A stretch of DNA of 64,000 bases from IMG/VR virus record IMGVR_UViG_3300015371_000028, positions 1 to 64,000 of that record; one strand, written 5' to 3'. The stretch is from a virus. Of this stretch, positions 44,282-51,500 are shown piece after piece (positions within the stretch are counted from its first letter, which is position 1; each line of letters starts with the position of its first letter). A program made the position numbers and the translations under genes. The notes under the pieces are model-generated. The model did not search any database. It was not told where the DNA came from and saw nothing but the letters and a program-made list of their open reading frames with translations.

Positions 44282-44532
44282 GTTCGGCGCTGCGCTCGCT
44301 CTGGTCGAGCTACATTCCCAATCGGTACGGCGCGTTCGGGACGGTGTTGCGCATACCGCTGACACCGGGGCAAACAATGGAGGAAGGAATTGACGTATGG
44401 ATGAACCGGTTGAACGCGAACGATTCAATGCCTCAGACCACCTCACTGACCTTCGGGGTCGGGCCTACCTCGAAGCTGCAACGGGGCAGTTATCCCTACA
44501 CAACGAAACCGGCGCTGCTCGATAAGTGCTAA
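44278..44532 (+). CDS. Hypothetical protein, 84 aa
   Basis: ATG in 4-bp overlap with the previous stop. The first 40 residues look protein-like; after about residue 41 another frame (44397-44525) seems more convincing. It may therefore be truncated, frameshifted or overlapping. Function unknown. Confidence 0.4.
   Translation: MSSALRSLWSSYIPNRYGAFGTVLRIPLTPGQTMEEGIDVWMNRLNANDSMPQTTSLTFGVGPTSKLQRGSYPYTTKPALLDKC
44397..44525 (+). CDS. Overlapping 42-aa frame resembling SSAP N-terminus
   Basis: ATG with AGGAAGG 9 bases upstream, in another frame inside 44278-44532. Its sequence V-E-R-E-R-F-x-x-x-D-H-L-T-D-L-R-G-R-A-Y-L-E closely parallels the start of the next protein (V-E-R-V-R-F...D-H-I-T-D-I-R-G-A-A-Y-I-E). 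It looks like a duplicated, shortened N-terminus. Whether it is translated is open. Confidence 0.5.
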   Translation: MDEPVERERFNASDHLTDLRGRAYLEAATGQLSLHNETGAAR

Positions 44533-44546
44533 GAAAGGACAATTCG

Positions 44547-45230
44547 GTGGCTGAAGTTGAACGAGTACGATTTCGACCAGAGGACCACATCACCGACATT
44601 CGCGGCGCTGCCTATATCGAAGTGAAGTGGCGTTTAGTGTGGTGTCACGACTACGCGGAAGCTCATGGCTATCGTTTAGAACTGGATACGCAACACATCG
44701 CGATGGACACCACTTTCGCCGCGTTCAAAGCGACAGCGCGGTTGCTCGATGAGAACGGGATGGTCGTCAAGGCCGCATCCGGGTACGGCACCGAGCAATC
44801 GCAAGACTTCGGAGATTTCATCGAAAAGGCCGAGACGAAAGCGCTCGGTCGCGCCCTGGCCGCGTGCGGCTTTGGCACTCAGTTCTGCGAGGACTATGAC
44901 TTCGGGTCCGAGCACGGGTACGTCGTCGATAGCCCAGTCGAGCAGCGCTCTGTGCGCACCAGCAGCGGCGGCAGCAATCGCAATGCGGTCGTGACCAACA
45001 TCAACGGCGGCAGCCGGGGCACGCCGAACGATCTTCTCACACCACGTCAGGCGAGCTACATCGAATCCCTCTTGAACGAATACGGCCAACGCGGGAATGA
45101 CGTGAGCGAACACCTGCGCATCTTCGGCACCCTCTCCCGTGCCACCGCGTCACAGTGGGTCGATCAGATGACCAAAGAACGGGTGCTGCCACTCCTCCCA
45201 AAAGCACCGAGCGCGGCGAACCCGGCTTAG
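44547..45230 (+). CDS. Single-strand annealing protein (ERF/Rad52-like)
   Basis: GTG 44547 has AAAGGA upstream. Residues 14-35 read D-H-I-T-D-I-R-G-A-A-Y-I-E-V-K-W-R-L-V-W; residues 90-110 have F-I-E-K-A-E-T-K-A-L-G-R-A-L-A, the key helix of the ERF-like annealing family, followed by G-F-G-T-Q-F. Such proteins anneal ssDNA for phage recombination and genome repair. The C-terminal 60 residues are less conserved and may bind a partner. Confidence 0.65.
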   Translation: MAEVERVRFRPEDHITDIRGAAYIEVKWRLVWCHDYAEAHGYRLELDTQHIAMDTTFAAFKATARLLDENGMVVKAASGYGTEQSQDFGDFIEKAETKALGRALAACGFGTQFCEDYDFGSEHGYVVDSPVEQRSVRTSSGGSNRNAVVTNINGGSRGTPNDLLTPRQASYIESLLNEYGQRGNDVSEHLRIFGTLSRATASQWVDQMTKERVLPLLPKAPSAANPA

Positions 45231-45250
45231 ACCCCGATCTTCGGTCGCGC

Positions 45251-45541
45251 TTGGAAACCGATAACGATAAAAGCCGGGTGGTGTGGGGGAACATCGTCCG
45301 TCATGTGGGCGATGATAATCTAACGTGGGTGAATCTGATGGACATCGCGACCGGCGCGGCGCTCGTTGCGTCCGATCCGTTGGAGCATGCCTTCAAGTTC
45401 GCGATTCTCGCGGAGTGTGCGCCGACCGCACAGTTCGTGGACATGATCTACACCAACGCGCGCAATTGTGGCGCAATGACGCCGGACATCGAAGAAATTG
45501 TCGAACGGCGATTAACGAGGGAGTTTAGTCGGACCACCTGA
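45251..45541 (+). CDS. Hypothetical protein, 96 aa
   Basis: The frame is open from 45155, but the first part overlaps the annealing gene and reads as shadow. A TTG at 45251 or an internal ATG near 45340 are possible starts. Helical, with Cys near residue 60 and an Arg-rich end. Unrecognised. Confidence 0.4.
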   Translation: METDNDKSRVVWGNIVRHVGDDNLTWVNLMDIATGAALVASDPLEHAFKFAILAECAPTAQFVDMIYTNARNCGAMTPDIEEIVERRLTREFSRTT

Positions 45542-45551
45542 GAGGGCACGC

Positions 45552-45839
45552 ATGGTCCCGAACATGCAGGTGCCGCTGTCGAAGAAGCAGAAACTCGTGC
45601 TCTACTGCTTGACTGACAACGCGGCACGCAATGGCCCCGGTAGCGAACGGGAGGTTGTGATGCGACGCAAGCAGATCATGGATGCCACCGGGTTGTCCGA
45701 GCGTCACGTCCCCTATGTGTTACGGAAGCTGGAGTCATTGGGCTACATCACGACGATTCCGCAACGTCGTCCGGACGGCAGCGCTGATGCCAATTGTTAC
45801 GTCGTCCACGATCTTGACGAGCGGAGAGCCGAAATCTAA
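45552..45839 (+). CDS. Winged-helix DNA-binding protein, 95 aa
   Basis: Residues 10-75 form a winged helix: a first helix (K-Q-K-L-V-L-Y-C-L), a recognition segment (G-L-S-E-R-H-V-P-Y-V-L-R-K-L) and a wing (Y-I-T-T-I-P). Probably a regulator or replication accessory protein, just upstream of the initiator gene. Confidence 0.6.
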   Translation: MVPNMQVPLSKKQKLVLYCLTDNAARNGPGSEREVVMRRKQIMDATGLSERHVPYVLRKLESLGYITTIPQRRPDGSADANCYVVHDLDERRAEI

Positions 45840-45934
45840 GCTGGGAGCGGGCGCTGTGGGACAACGGTCGCCCGGAGACAACCCTCTCCCTCCTGGCGAT
45901 GATTCTTGCGCAACAGAGTCATCGTCGGCTCAAC

Positions 45935-45975
45935 AATGCGCCGGGCCTCTGCAACGACCCGGCGCATTTCCCTTC
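45935..45975 (+). terminator. Terminator before initiator gene
   Basis: Perfect 11-bp stem (AATGCGCCGGG 45935-45945 with CCCGGCGCATT 45958-45968) and a 12-base loop, followed by TTCCCTT. Ends the 44018-45839 unit. Confidence 0.65.
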
Positions 45976-46045
45976 CCTTGACTCCCGGTTGGCAGCCGAG
46001 GGAGTGGCCACATCATAGCAAAGCCGGATTGATCTACGAGTTGCC

Positions 46046-46074
46046 TTGAACACTTGTCGGGTGTAGGCTACCTA
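46046..46074 (+). promoter_or_regulatory. Possible promoter of initiator gene
   Basis: TTGAAC (46046-46051), 17-bp spacer, TACCTA (46069-46074). Weaker than other promoters here but well placed. Confidence 0.4.
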
Positions 46075-46082
46075 AAAGCGAA

Positions 46083-46205
46083 ACCCCAGACCGAAGTCTG
46101 GGGTCGCACGGCTCTTAAATTGTCGGACTCCAAAGGGGGCTACCAAAAGAGTCCTTAGCTGGGGGCTTGGGAGCACCCGTTCAGATGAGGGGCTGGGGAG
46201 CACCC
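46083..46205 (+). promoter_or_regulatory. Folded leader of initiator gene
   Basis: The leader has a 9-bp hairpin (46083-46104, loop CGAA), a GGACTC/GAGTCC stem (46125-46154), and two near-identical copies of GGGGCTTGGGAGCACCC (46161-46178 and 46189-46205). The repeats could be protein sites. Together with 46206-46321 this ~240-bp stretch holds no gene and probably controls initiator expression. Confidence 0.5.
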
Positions 46206-46321
46206 TATCTGGTTTTCACACTACCACGTGCAAAGTCGTTTCGTCAAGTCCCTTTGTTGTTGCTCCCAGGCATAAGGGACACCGGGATTCGTAGCAAGCT
46301 GCACAAAAAGGGGGGCACATC

Positions 46322-47176
46322 GTGATCGTGACGCAGAAGACCGTCATCGAGATTCTGTCAGACAACTCCGTTCCTCTGACCGCCCGCGTGGTCTACGTCA
46401 AGCTCGTTGACTACTGCACGAGAGAGCGCGGCTGCTTCCCCGGCGAACAACGCATCGCAGATGATCTGAGCCTTTCGCTTCGGACGGTACGTCGTGCGTT
46501 GCGGGAATTGATCGACATGGCGTGGATTAAATGCACGCACCGTGGTGCAACAAAGACCAACGTCTACGCCTTGAATCGGTACGTCGATGGTCTGGAAGTG
46601 ACCGGTCAAAATGACCCATCACATGCACGGCAAGCGGTCAAAATGACCGGTCATGATGGGTCAAAACGACCGGTCATGACCGGTCAAAATGACCGCCAAA
46701 CTAAATTAGAAGAACGTAATAAAGAAGAACTACCTACCGGTACTATCGTACCGGTAGCACCGCCCCCCGAAATCCCCAAACCAAAATCGAAGGCAAGTGA
46801 GAAACCTGCTCCCGCGAATTACGTGCTGATGTCAAAGTTCCATCAATTGCGCGGAACAGAAATTCCGGCGCGCGACAGCACATCGTTCGGAACCGAAATC
46901 ACGCAAGCAAGTCGTCTCGTCAAAGACGGTGTTACCGCAGATGATCTTCCGGCACTGATCGAGCATGCGTCAACTTGGGCGAAGCGGGGAATCACGTTGG
47001 GCGTACTGGTATCCGATGTTGCTCAGTGGCGTGATAGCACGAACGGAAAGGTGCAGCCCACTAAGAGCAAGAATGAACGCGTGTTCGATGAGTTTTATCG
47101 CATGATGGGGAAGCCCCGCGACGGTGCTGCAACCGTGAGCGATGTCTTTGAGGCGCAAGGACGAGTGGTGTCATGA
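46322..47176 (+). CDS. Replication initiator-like protein with internal origin
   Basis: GTG start with GGGGGG upstream. Residues 1-90 form a winged-helix domain of the helix_turn_helix_36 type: P-G-E-Q-R-I-A-D-D-L-S-L-S-L-R-T-V-R-R-A-L then a wing. Residues 95-155 are a linker whose codons are the iterons at 46604-46694. Residues 155-284 are helical, a likely partner-binding domain. The arrangement matches lambda O and SPP1 G38P, which melt the origin and recruit a helicase loader. The next gene looks like such a loader. Confidence 0.65.
   Translation: MIVTQKTVIEILSDNSVPLTARVVYVKLVDYCTRERGCFPGEQRIADDLSLSLRTVRRALRELIDMAWIKCTHRGATKTNVYALNRYVDGLEVTGQNDPSHARQAVKMTGHDGSKRPVMTGQNDRQTKLEERNKEELPTGTIVPVAPPPEIPKPKSKASEKPAPANYVLMSKFHQLRGTEIPARDSTSFGTEITQASRLVKDGVTADDLPALIEHASTWAKRGITLGVLVSDVAQWRDSTNGKVQPTKSKNERVFDEFYRMMGKPRDGAATVSDVFEAQGRVVS
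46604..46757 (+). other. Predicted replication origin (iterons, AT-rich, palindrome)
   Basis: Inside the initiator gene. Four copies of the inverted-repeat core GGTCAAAATGACC (46604, 46636, 46659 with C for T, 46682); the last three lie at a 23-bp spacing with GGTCATGA between. A short AT-rich stretch (46697-46733) and a perfect 10-bp palindrome (CTACCGGTAC 46734-46743 with GTACCGGTAG 46748-46757) follow. This is the lambda-type origin layout. Confidence 0.65.
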
Positions 47177-47724
47177 GTGATCGGCTTACTGAGGCGTTGG
47201 AGATTATGTTTGAGGTGATGCCGTCTTCGCAGGAAGCGACGCCCCGCATGATTGCGACCTACGCAGATCGCCTCAGTAATCTCCCTGAAGATGCGGTGCG
47301 CGAGGCGATTGCCCTCTTGATTGATACCAAGACGTTCCGCCCGACGATTGCGGAGATTCGCTCAACCGTGGCAGAAACCAGTTTATTCGTGCGGAACAAG
47401 AAGATCGGGGAAGAGGCATGGCAGGAGGTAGTTCAGCAAGCGAGTGCGGTGGGCTTCACCGAAAACCGGCCAGAGTTGCGCGTCTTTTCGGGTGGTCGGT
47501 TCCACGACCCACCTAGGCCTATGTTCAGTGACCCGATGATTGAGAAAGCGGCCTACCTCGTCGGGTGGCGTCGTATCTGTCAGCACGACGTGGAGAAAGA
47601 AGGGCCGTTTATCAGAAAGGAGTTTTTGCGTATTTACGGAGAGCTTTTCTCGGCAGAAGTCCAGGCGTTGCAGAGTGGCGCAATAGCATTGTCGGAGGGC
47701 GAGGACAATGAGCGAGCCGTTTGA
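47173..47724 (+). CDS. Helicase-loader-like protein (G39P type)
   Basis: 183 aa, 4-bp overlap with the initiator. Residues 24-62 resemble the N-terminal helices of SPP1 G39P: Y-A-D-R-L-S-N-L-P-E-D-A-V-R-E-A-I, then F-R-P-T-I-A-E-I-R. These proteins hand the replicative helicase to the origin complex. No phage helicase gene is nearby, so it may load the host enzyme. Confidence 0.55.
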   Translation: MSDRLTEALEIMFEVMPSSQEATPRMIATYADRLSNLPEDAVREAIALLIDTKTFRPTIAEIRSTVAETSLFVRNKKIGEEAWQEVVQQASAVGFTENRPELRVFSGGRFHDPPRPMFSDPMIEKAAYLVGWRRICQHDVEKEGPFIRKEFLRIYGELFSAEVQALQSGAIALSEGEDNERAV

Positions 47725-48223
47725 ATGGACCAGCAACCGGCCACCGACGCCGGAAGAGCAAGTGGCGATTCAGGATGTGTACGACCTCGCGGTGGGATTT
47801 ATCAACGACGACACATCACTCGAAGAAATCCGTGCTGCTTCCACCGGAAAGCAACGCGCGGTGGCGATGAAGTTTACGAAGCACCCCCAGCACCCGATGA
47901 AACCGGCATTGCGGATGATGATTGACGCGTTGGTTGAGGACCAAGACGGCATCATCACGACTGAAAAGCATCTCACGTTCACGACTGCCGATCTTGCCGA
48001 ATATCAGGCGATTCTGGTGACGAAGAACGGGCGGCGTGTGCTTCAGTTTCCGTTCAAACATCCGTGGGAGAAGAAGCCAGACAAGGATGGGATGGGCGGT
48101 GTTCGTGGCCGTCCACTCTATCGCGACAAAGACGCGATTTACAACCGTGAAACACAGGCAGCACCGTACGAACCGGAGTGGTGGGAAGAAGAAAAGCCGC
48201 CGAATGACAACGAGTTGACATAA
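47708..48223 (+). CDS. Hypothetical protein, 171 aa
   Basis: Overlaps the loader by 17 bp. Acidic and aromatic C-terminus; a central Lys/Arg patch. Position after the replication genes suggests DNA metabolism. No family recognised. Confidence 0.55.
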   Translation: MSEPFEWTSNRPPTPEEQVAIQDVYDLAVGFINDDTSLEEIRAASTGKQRAVAMKFTKHPQHPMKPALRMMIDALVEDQDGIITTEKHLTFTTADLAEYQAILVTKNGRRVLQFPFKHPWEKKPDKDGMGGVRGRPLYRDKDAIYNRETQAAPYEPEWWEEEKPPNDNELT

Positions 48224-48289
48224 CAATCTAGCACGGGTGTAATGGGACCGGGAACCACCTGGTCCCATTCGCACGAAAGGGGGCAGCGC

Positions 48290-48685
48290 ATGAAGGAGAA
48301 GCGCCGCCGATCCGACATCCGCGCGAACGCGGTTTCGTGTCAGGGCAAGACGGCCTTCGTCACGTTCGGGGAGGCCGAACGGAACCGGAAGCATCTGCGC
48401 TATGACATCGGAATCAGGGAGCCGATGACGACCTATCGCTGTGAGGCATGTCATGCGTATCACATCGGTCGGATCGCGGAACAGCAGCAACGCAAGCGGC
48501 GGATGTTCCGTCGCTGGAAACGATGTCTGATGATGGAGGCACAGGACAGTGAGCGCGGTACGGGCGGACGAGCCAAAAGCACGACACGATTTCGCCGCTA
48601 TGTGGGGCGAAAAGAGCAAGAAGTTGGACGAGAATATCGCGCAATTCGTCGAATCAACCGGCTTGAAGTCGCGCCGGGATGCTGA
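48290..48685 (+). CDS. Small zinc-finger-like protein, 131 aa
   Basis: AAAGGGGG precedes ATG 48290; an earlier start at 48242 is unlikely. Residues 42-62 have Y-R-C-E-A-C-H-A-Y-H-I-G, a zinc-binding pattern of small phage proteins. The last ~45 residues overlap the next gene and are Arg-rich; the true end of the folded part is near residue 85. Confidence 0.55.
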   Translation: MKEKRRRSDIRANAVSCQGKTAFVTFGEAERNRKHLRYDIGIREPMTTYRCEACHAYHIGRIAEQQQRKRRMFRRWKRCLMMEAQDSERGTGGRAKSTTRFRRYVGRKEQEVGREYRAIRRINRLEVAPGC

Positions 48686-48887
48686 TTGCATGGACCCCCC
48701 GATTGCCAACGGCCAGCGCATGATCGTGATCGCCGGGGACGGAACGCGCAGGCCCGATCTGGTCGGGATTACCGGTAGCGTCGAGAAGAAGACCATCCAA
48801 CGGCAGACCTACTATCTCTTCATGCTCGACAACGGCGAAGTCGTGACCTCAGACGATGTGTGGTGGCGGCGTGAGTCGGGTGTGTGA
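48549..48887 (+). CDS. Hypothetical protein, 112 aa
   Basis: GTG 48549 has GGAGG 9 bases upstream; a shorter form could start at ATG 48690 (65 aa). The C-terminal half is a small beta barrel-like segment (I-T-G-S-V-E-K-K, then Y-L-F-M-L-D). It overlaps the previous gene by 137 bp, so one of the two ends or starts is probably misplaced. Confidence 0.45.
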   Translation: MSAVRADEPKARHDFAAMWGEKSKKLDENIAQFVESTGLKSRRDADCMDPPIANGQRMIVIAGDGTRRPDLVGITGSVEKKTIQRQTYYLFMLDNGEVVTSDDVWWRRESGV

Positions 48888-49204
48888 TGACGGAAAAGCA
48901 TCTACCGCTGGCAGAAGAACTGTTGCTGGTTTGCCCAGTGTGCGGAGACACCTACCAGCATCACACGACCGTCACGATCTTCGACCGGTTGGGCGGCGAG
49001 GACGGTCAGAGTATGGCCATGAACTCGGCGCACGGAACGTGGGTGGCGATAGCGAACGCAGACAACCCATCGTCGCGCCGCGATGCGGTTCGGGTCCATT
49101 TCTGGGGCGAGTGCGGGCACACCTGGAGTCTCGATTTCGTCCAGCACAAAGGGCAGACGTTCGTCACCGCGAACCTGATGATCGGCGCTGAGACATCGAC
49201 TTGA
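48887..49204 (+). CDS. Zinc-ribbon protein, 105 aa
   Basis: Residues 15-25 carry L-V-C-P-V-C-G-D-T-Y-Q-H-H and later C-G-H-T-W-S, a Cys4-type zinc ribbon. Starts in overlap with the previous stop. The same L-x-C-P-x-C-G...H-H pattern is common in phage proteins of unknown function. Confidence 0.6.
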   Translation: MTEKHLPLAEELLLVCPVCGDTYQHHTTVTIFDRLGGEDGQSMAMNSAHGTWVAIANADNPSSRRDAVRVHFWGECGHTWSLDFVQHKGQTFVTANLMIGAETST

Positions 49205-49229
49205 CATCGCGTCGGTTATTTGATAAGAT
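49201..49229 (+). promoter_or_regulatory. Promoter before HTH gene
   Basis: TTGACA (49201-49206), 17-bp spacer, TAAGAT (49224-49229) with extended TG. Overlaps the preceding stop codon. Confidence 0.6.
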
Positions 49230-49261
49230 ACACGTATACGAAAGTTAGGACAGGAGGAGCA

Positions 49262-49570
49262 ATGGCAGATCAGGAAACTTCGAGCGCGTTGACCGAGCAA
49301 GAACGCGCGTACATCGCATCGTTGCCGCCGATCACGTACGTCTCCGCGAACGATCTGACGCCGGAATTGCAGGCGCGGCGCGCCGAGGACATGCGCAATA
49401 TGTACTACGATCCGGAGAACCCGATGTCGATGATTGACATCGGCATCGTCTACGGATTGACCCGCGAACGGGTGCGCCAGATATTCAAGCAATTCGACAT
49501 TCCGGTCAGACCTCGGCCTGAGGCACGGGCGATTGCCCAGCGGCGGCGGGAAAAGATCGCGGCAGGATGA
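49262..49570 (+). CDS. Sigma region-4-like HTH protein, 102 aa
   Basis: GGAGGAG before ATG 49262. Residues 55-85 read S-M-I-D-I-G-I-V-Y-G-L-T-R-E-R-V-R-Q-I, the helix-turn-helix of sigma region 4. There is no region 2, so it is not a full sigma factor; perhaps a regulator or a co-factor of host polymerase. Confidence 0.6.
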   Translation: MADQETSSALTEQERAYIASLPPITYVSANDLTPELQARRAEDMRNMYYDPENPMSMIDIGIVYGLTRERVRQIFKQFDIPVRPRPEARAIAQRRREKIAAG

Positions 49571-49728
49571 GTTGGTCTGACTTCTTCTGGGGGCTGGTCA
49601 TCGTAATCGCGTTGACGGTCTGGATGCGCGGTGTCAGTAACCACAACCACCGCTGGCATTTCTACGAGTACCTGTTCAGCGGGTGCTTGTTGACCGTGCT
49701 GCTGGTCGCCGCACGGCAGTTTTTTTAA
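49567..49728 (+). CDS. Two-span membrane protein, 53 aa
   Basis: ATG in 4-bp overlap with the previous stop. Hydrophobic spans at residues 5-20 and 36-53 with a His/Asn-rich turn. Not recognised. Confidence 0.5.
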   Translation: MSWSDFFWGLVIVIALTVWMRGVSNHNHRWHFYEYLFSGCLLTVLLVAARQFF

Positions 49729-49742
49729 CGGGGAGAACCAAC

Positions 49743-50246
49743 ATGCGCTTCACGGCGATGTACATCGCAGACATCTCGCGACTGGGCGAGCAGTCGGTTG
49801 ATGAGCTATACGACTCGATGGAGGGCAAAGAACGCGCCGGGAAAGGGATCGTCGATGAGTGGATTGACGAGCACTTCAACAAGACCGTGCGCTGCATGGT
49901 CTGTGGCACCCGTGGTCGCGTCAACCCGAATGACGACAACGATATGGTCATCACGATCAGCAGCGAAGGTGGCGTCATCATCGCTTGTGATGAGTGCTTG
50001 GGGATGTTCTGTTACACCGCGATCCTCGGCATGCGCGACAAGCAATCGGGCGAAGTCGTCGGCAGGATCACGACCGATCTGGTCAAGCGCACGATCACCG
50101 GGGCCGAAGAAAAGCTGGCGAATTCGATGGGGGGGTTGATCGCGTTGCAGCAAGCCGCCAATCTGTACCAGCGAACGACGCGGGAGGACGATAGCCCGGA
50201 AGCGAAAATGAAATGGTTCGCGGAAAAGCTCAACTATCAGGCGTAG
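49743..50246 (+). CDS. Zinc-ribbon-like protein, 167 aa
   Basis: GGGGAG before ATG 49743. Residues 52-82 contain C-M-V-C-G and C-D-E-C-L, a Cys4 site separated by an acidic loop. The rest is helical. May bind DNA or be part of a larger complex; unknown. Confidence 0.55.
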   Translation: MRFTAMYIADISRLGEQSVDELYDSMEGKERAGKGIVDEWIDEHFNKTVRCMVCGTRGRVNPNDDNDMVITISSEGGVIIACDECLGMFCYTAILGMRDKQSGEVVGRITTDLVKRTITGAEEKLANSMGGLIALQQAANLYQRTTREDDSPEAKMKWFAEKLNYQA

Positions 50247-50316
50247 GTTGCGGCGGAATACGCAGGGACATGGGCGCAGAATGCGGCGAGATTGTGGGCG
50301 CACATTGGAACGGGAC

Positions 50317-50505
50317 ATGATGGTCGTCAGAACAGCCGATCATGAATGGCAACTGTTGCGCAATGCACTGGACGAGCGCGATGCGGCGAATGCGCGCGCC
50401 GACCATGCGGAACGCCGACTCCACCATGCGAACCGTCTCTTGACGATTGCGTGTTGTGGTCTCGTCGGCTTGTGGTTGGTGTTCATGCTGGTGCTGCTGT
50501 CGTGA
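50317..50505 (+). CDS. Tail-anchored membrane protein, 62 aa
   Basis: Start at 50317 (or 50320) with GGAACGGGA nearby. Residues 10-40 are a coiled coil rich in Arg/Ala/His; residues 42-61 are one hydrophobic span. It could be a spanin-like or membrane-tether protein, but it is not near the lysis genes. Confidence 0.45.
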   Translation: MMVVRTADHEWQLLRNALDERDAANARADHAERRLHHANRLLTIACCGLVGLWLVFMLVLLS

Positions 50506-50517
50506 AAGGGCGAGTCG

Positions 50518-50994
50518 ATGAAAGTGACCAAGAAGCGCACCATCGGCGGGGTGATCGAAGTAGACAAATTTGACGATGCGGAGCCGGTGCGTCATGCGAC
50601 GGTGGATTGGACCGGGTTGACGGACGCGCCACCGGTTGAAGGCGCTCTGACCACCACGTTTCCGGTCGAAGATGAGGTCAAAGCCGCCGCGACGCTCGTC
50701 CGCGATTGGCTCAAACGCTATGAGCAATGGAACGCGGACGCGATTCCGGTCATGCTGCGTCACGCGCATGTGCCTGACGAGACCAAGCACGAAATCTTTG
50801 ACGCCTACCGCAACTCCATCGGGATATTAGGGTCACTCCAAATGGCGATGGACTTGATTATCAATGGCATGTCGGTCGAGGCTTTAGTCGATCCTGTCTT
50901 GGCGCGGGCGATGCGGTCGGCAGCGCGCACCGCCGACACCCCCGCCGACGAGGACTTCGAGGCCGACCTCTCCCGGCCTGACGACGGCGAGTAA
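50518..50994 (+). CDS. Hypothetical protein, 158 aa
   Basis: AAAGGG precedes the ATG. Helical middle (V-R-D-W-L-K-R-Y-E) and an acidic end. It is the last gene before the 51026-51340 array. Not recognised. Confidence 0.55.
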   Translation: MKVTKKRTIGGVIEVDKFDDAEPVRHATVDWTGLTDAPPVEGALTTTFPVEDEVKAAATLVRDWLKRYEQWNADAIPVMLRHAHVPDETKHEIFDAYRNSIGILGSLQMAMDLIINGMSVEALVDPVLARAMRSAARTADTPADEDFEADLSRPDDGE

Positions 50995-51025
50995 CCCGGC
51001 ATCCGTTTGAGCGTTCACATTCGCC

Positions 51026-51340
51026 ACGGTGTGCCGAGGCATGGCTCGGCAAGGCGGGACATGGCGGGGTTTGGCAGGGCATGGTATGGCCGGGCGTGCT
51101 CCGGTCAGGCGAGGCATGGTTTGGCCCGGTTTGGCGCGCTCCGGTTAGGCGAGTCGTGGTACGGCGAGGCAAGGTCAGGCGAGGCAAGGTCAGGCGAGGC
51201 GCGGCGCGGTCAGGTCTGGTGAGGCAAGGCGGGACGTGGTGCGGGAAGGCGAGGTCCGCTGAGTTGGGGCTTGGTTAGGCACGGCAAGGCTCGGCTCGGT
51301 AGTGCGTGGTAGGGCGGGGTATGACATGGCATGGTGAGGC
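51026..51340 (+). repeat. GGYNN pentamer array (block D)
   Basis: About 62 pentamers of the form NN-GG-Y on the + strand, with GG at positions 3 and 4 modulo 5 throughout and no indel. It lies between 50994 and the promoter at 51402, upstream of the SNF2 helicase gene. The sense (GG) strand matches the direction of transcription. The remaining DNA of the gap (51341-51401) has ACGTA repeats and the palindrome CGCCGTACGGCG (51372-51383). Confidence 0.82.
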
Positions 51341-51401
51341 CGAGCCGATCCCGTATGGGAACGTAACGTAACGCCGTACGGCGAGCAATATCGCCCTCGC
51401 G

Positions 51402-51430
51402 TTGACATTCTGATGTTATGAGAGTATAAT
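51402..51430 (+). promoter_or_regulatory. Strong promoter before SNF2 helicase
   Basis: Consensus TTGACA (51402-51407), 17-bp spacer and TATAAT (51425-51430). It lies just downstream of array block D. Confidence 0.75.
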
Positions 51431-51500
51431 ACGTACGTGCGAACGCGCACACACCATTAGAAAAGCGGTTCTGATGGTCGGGCAGCGAAAGGAGTTGCGA

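Noticed and set aside
48242-48289. Earlier start for the 48290 gene
   Set aside because: No ribosome site before it; AAAGGGGG clearly precedes ATG 48290.
51007-51452. Open frames in array block D
   Set aside because: Same reason: repeat-derived translation, no ribosome-binding site, and several competing frames on both strands.
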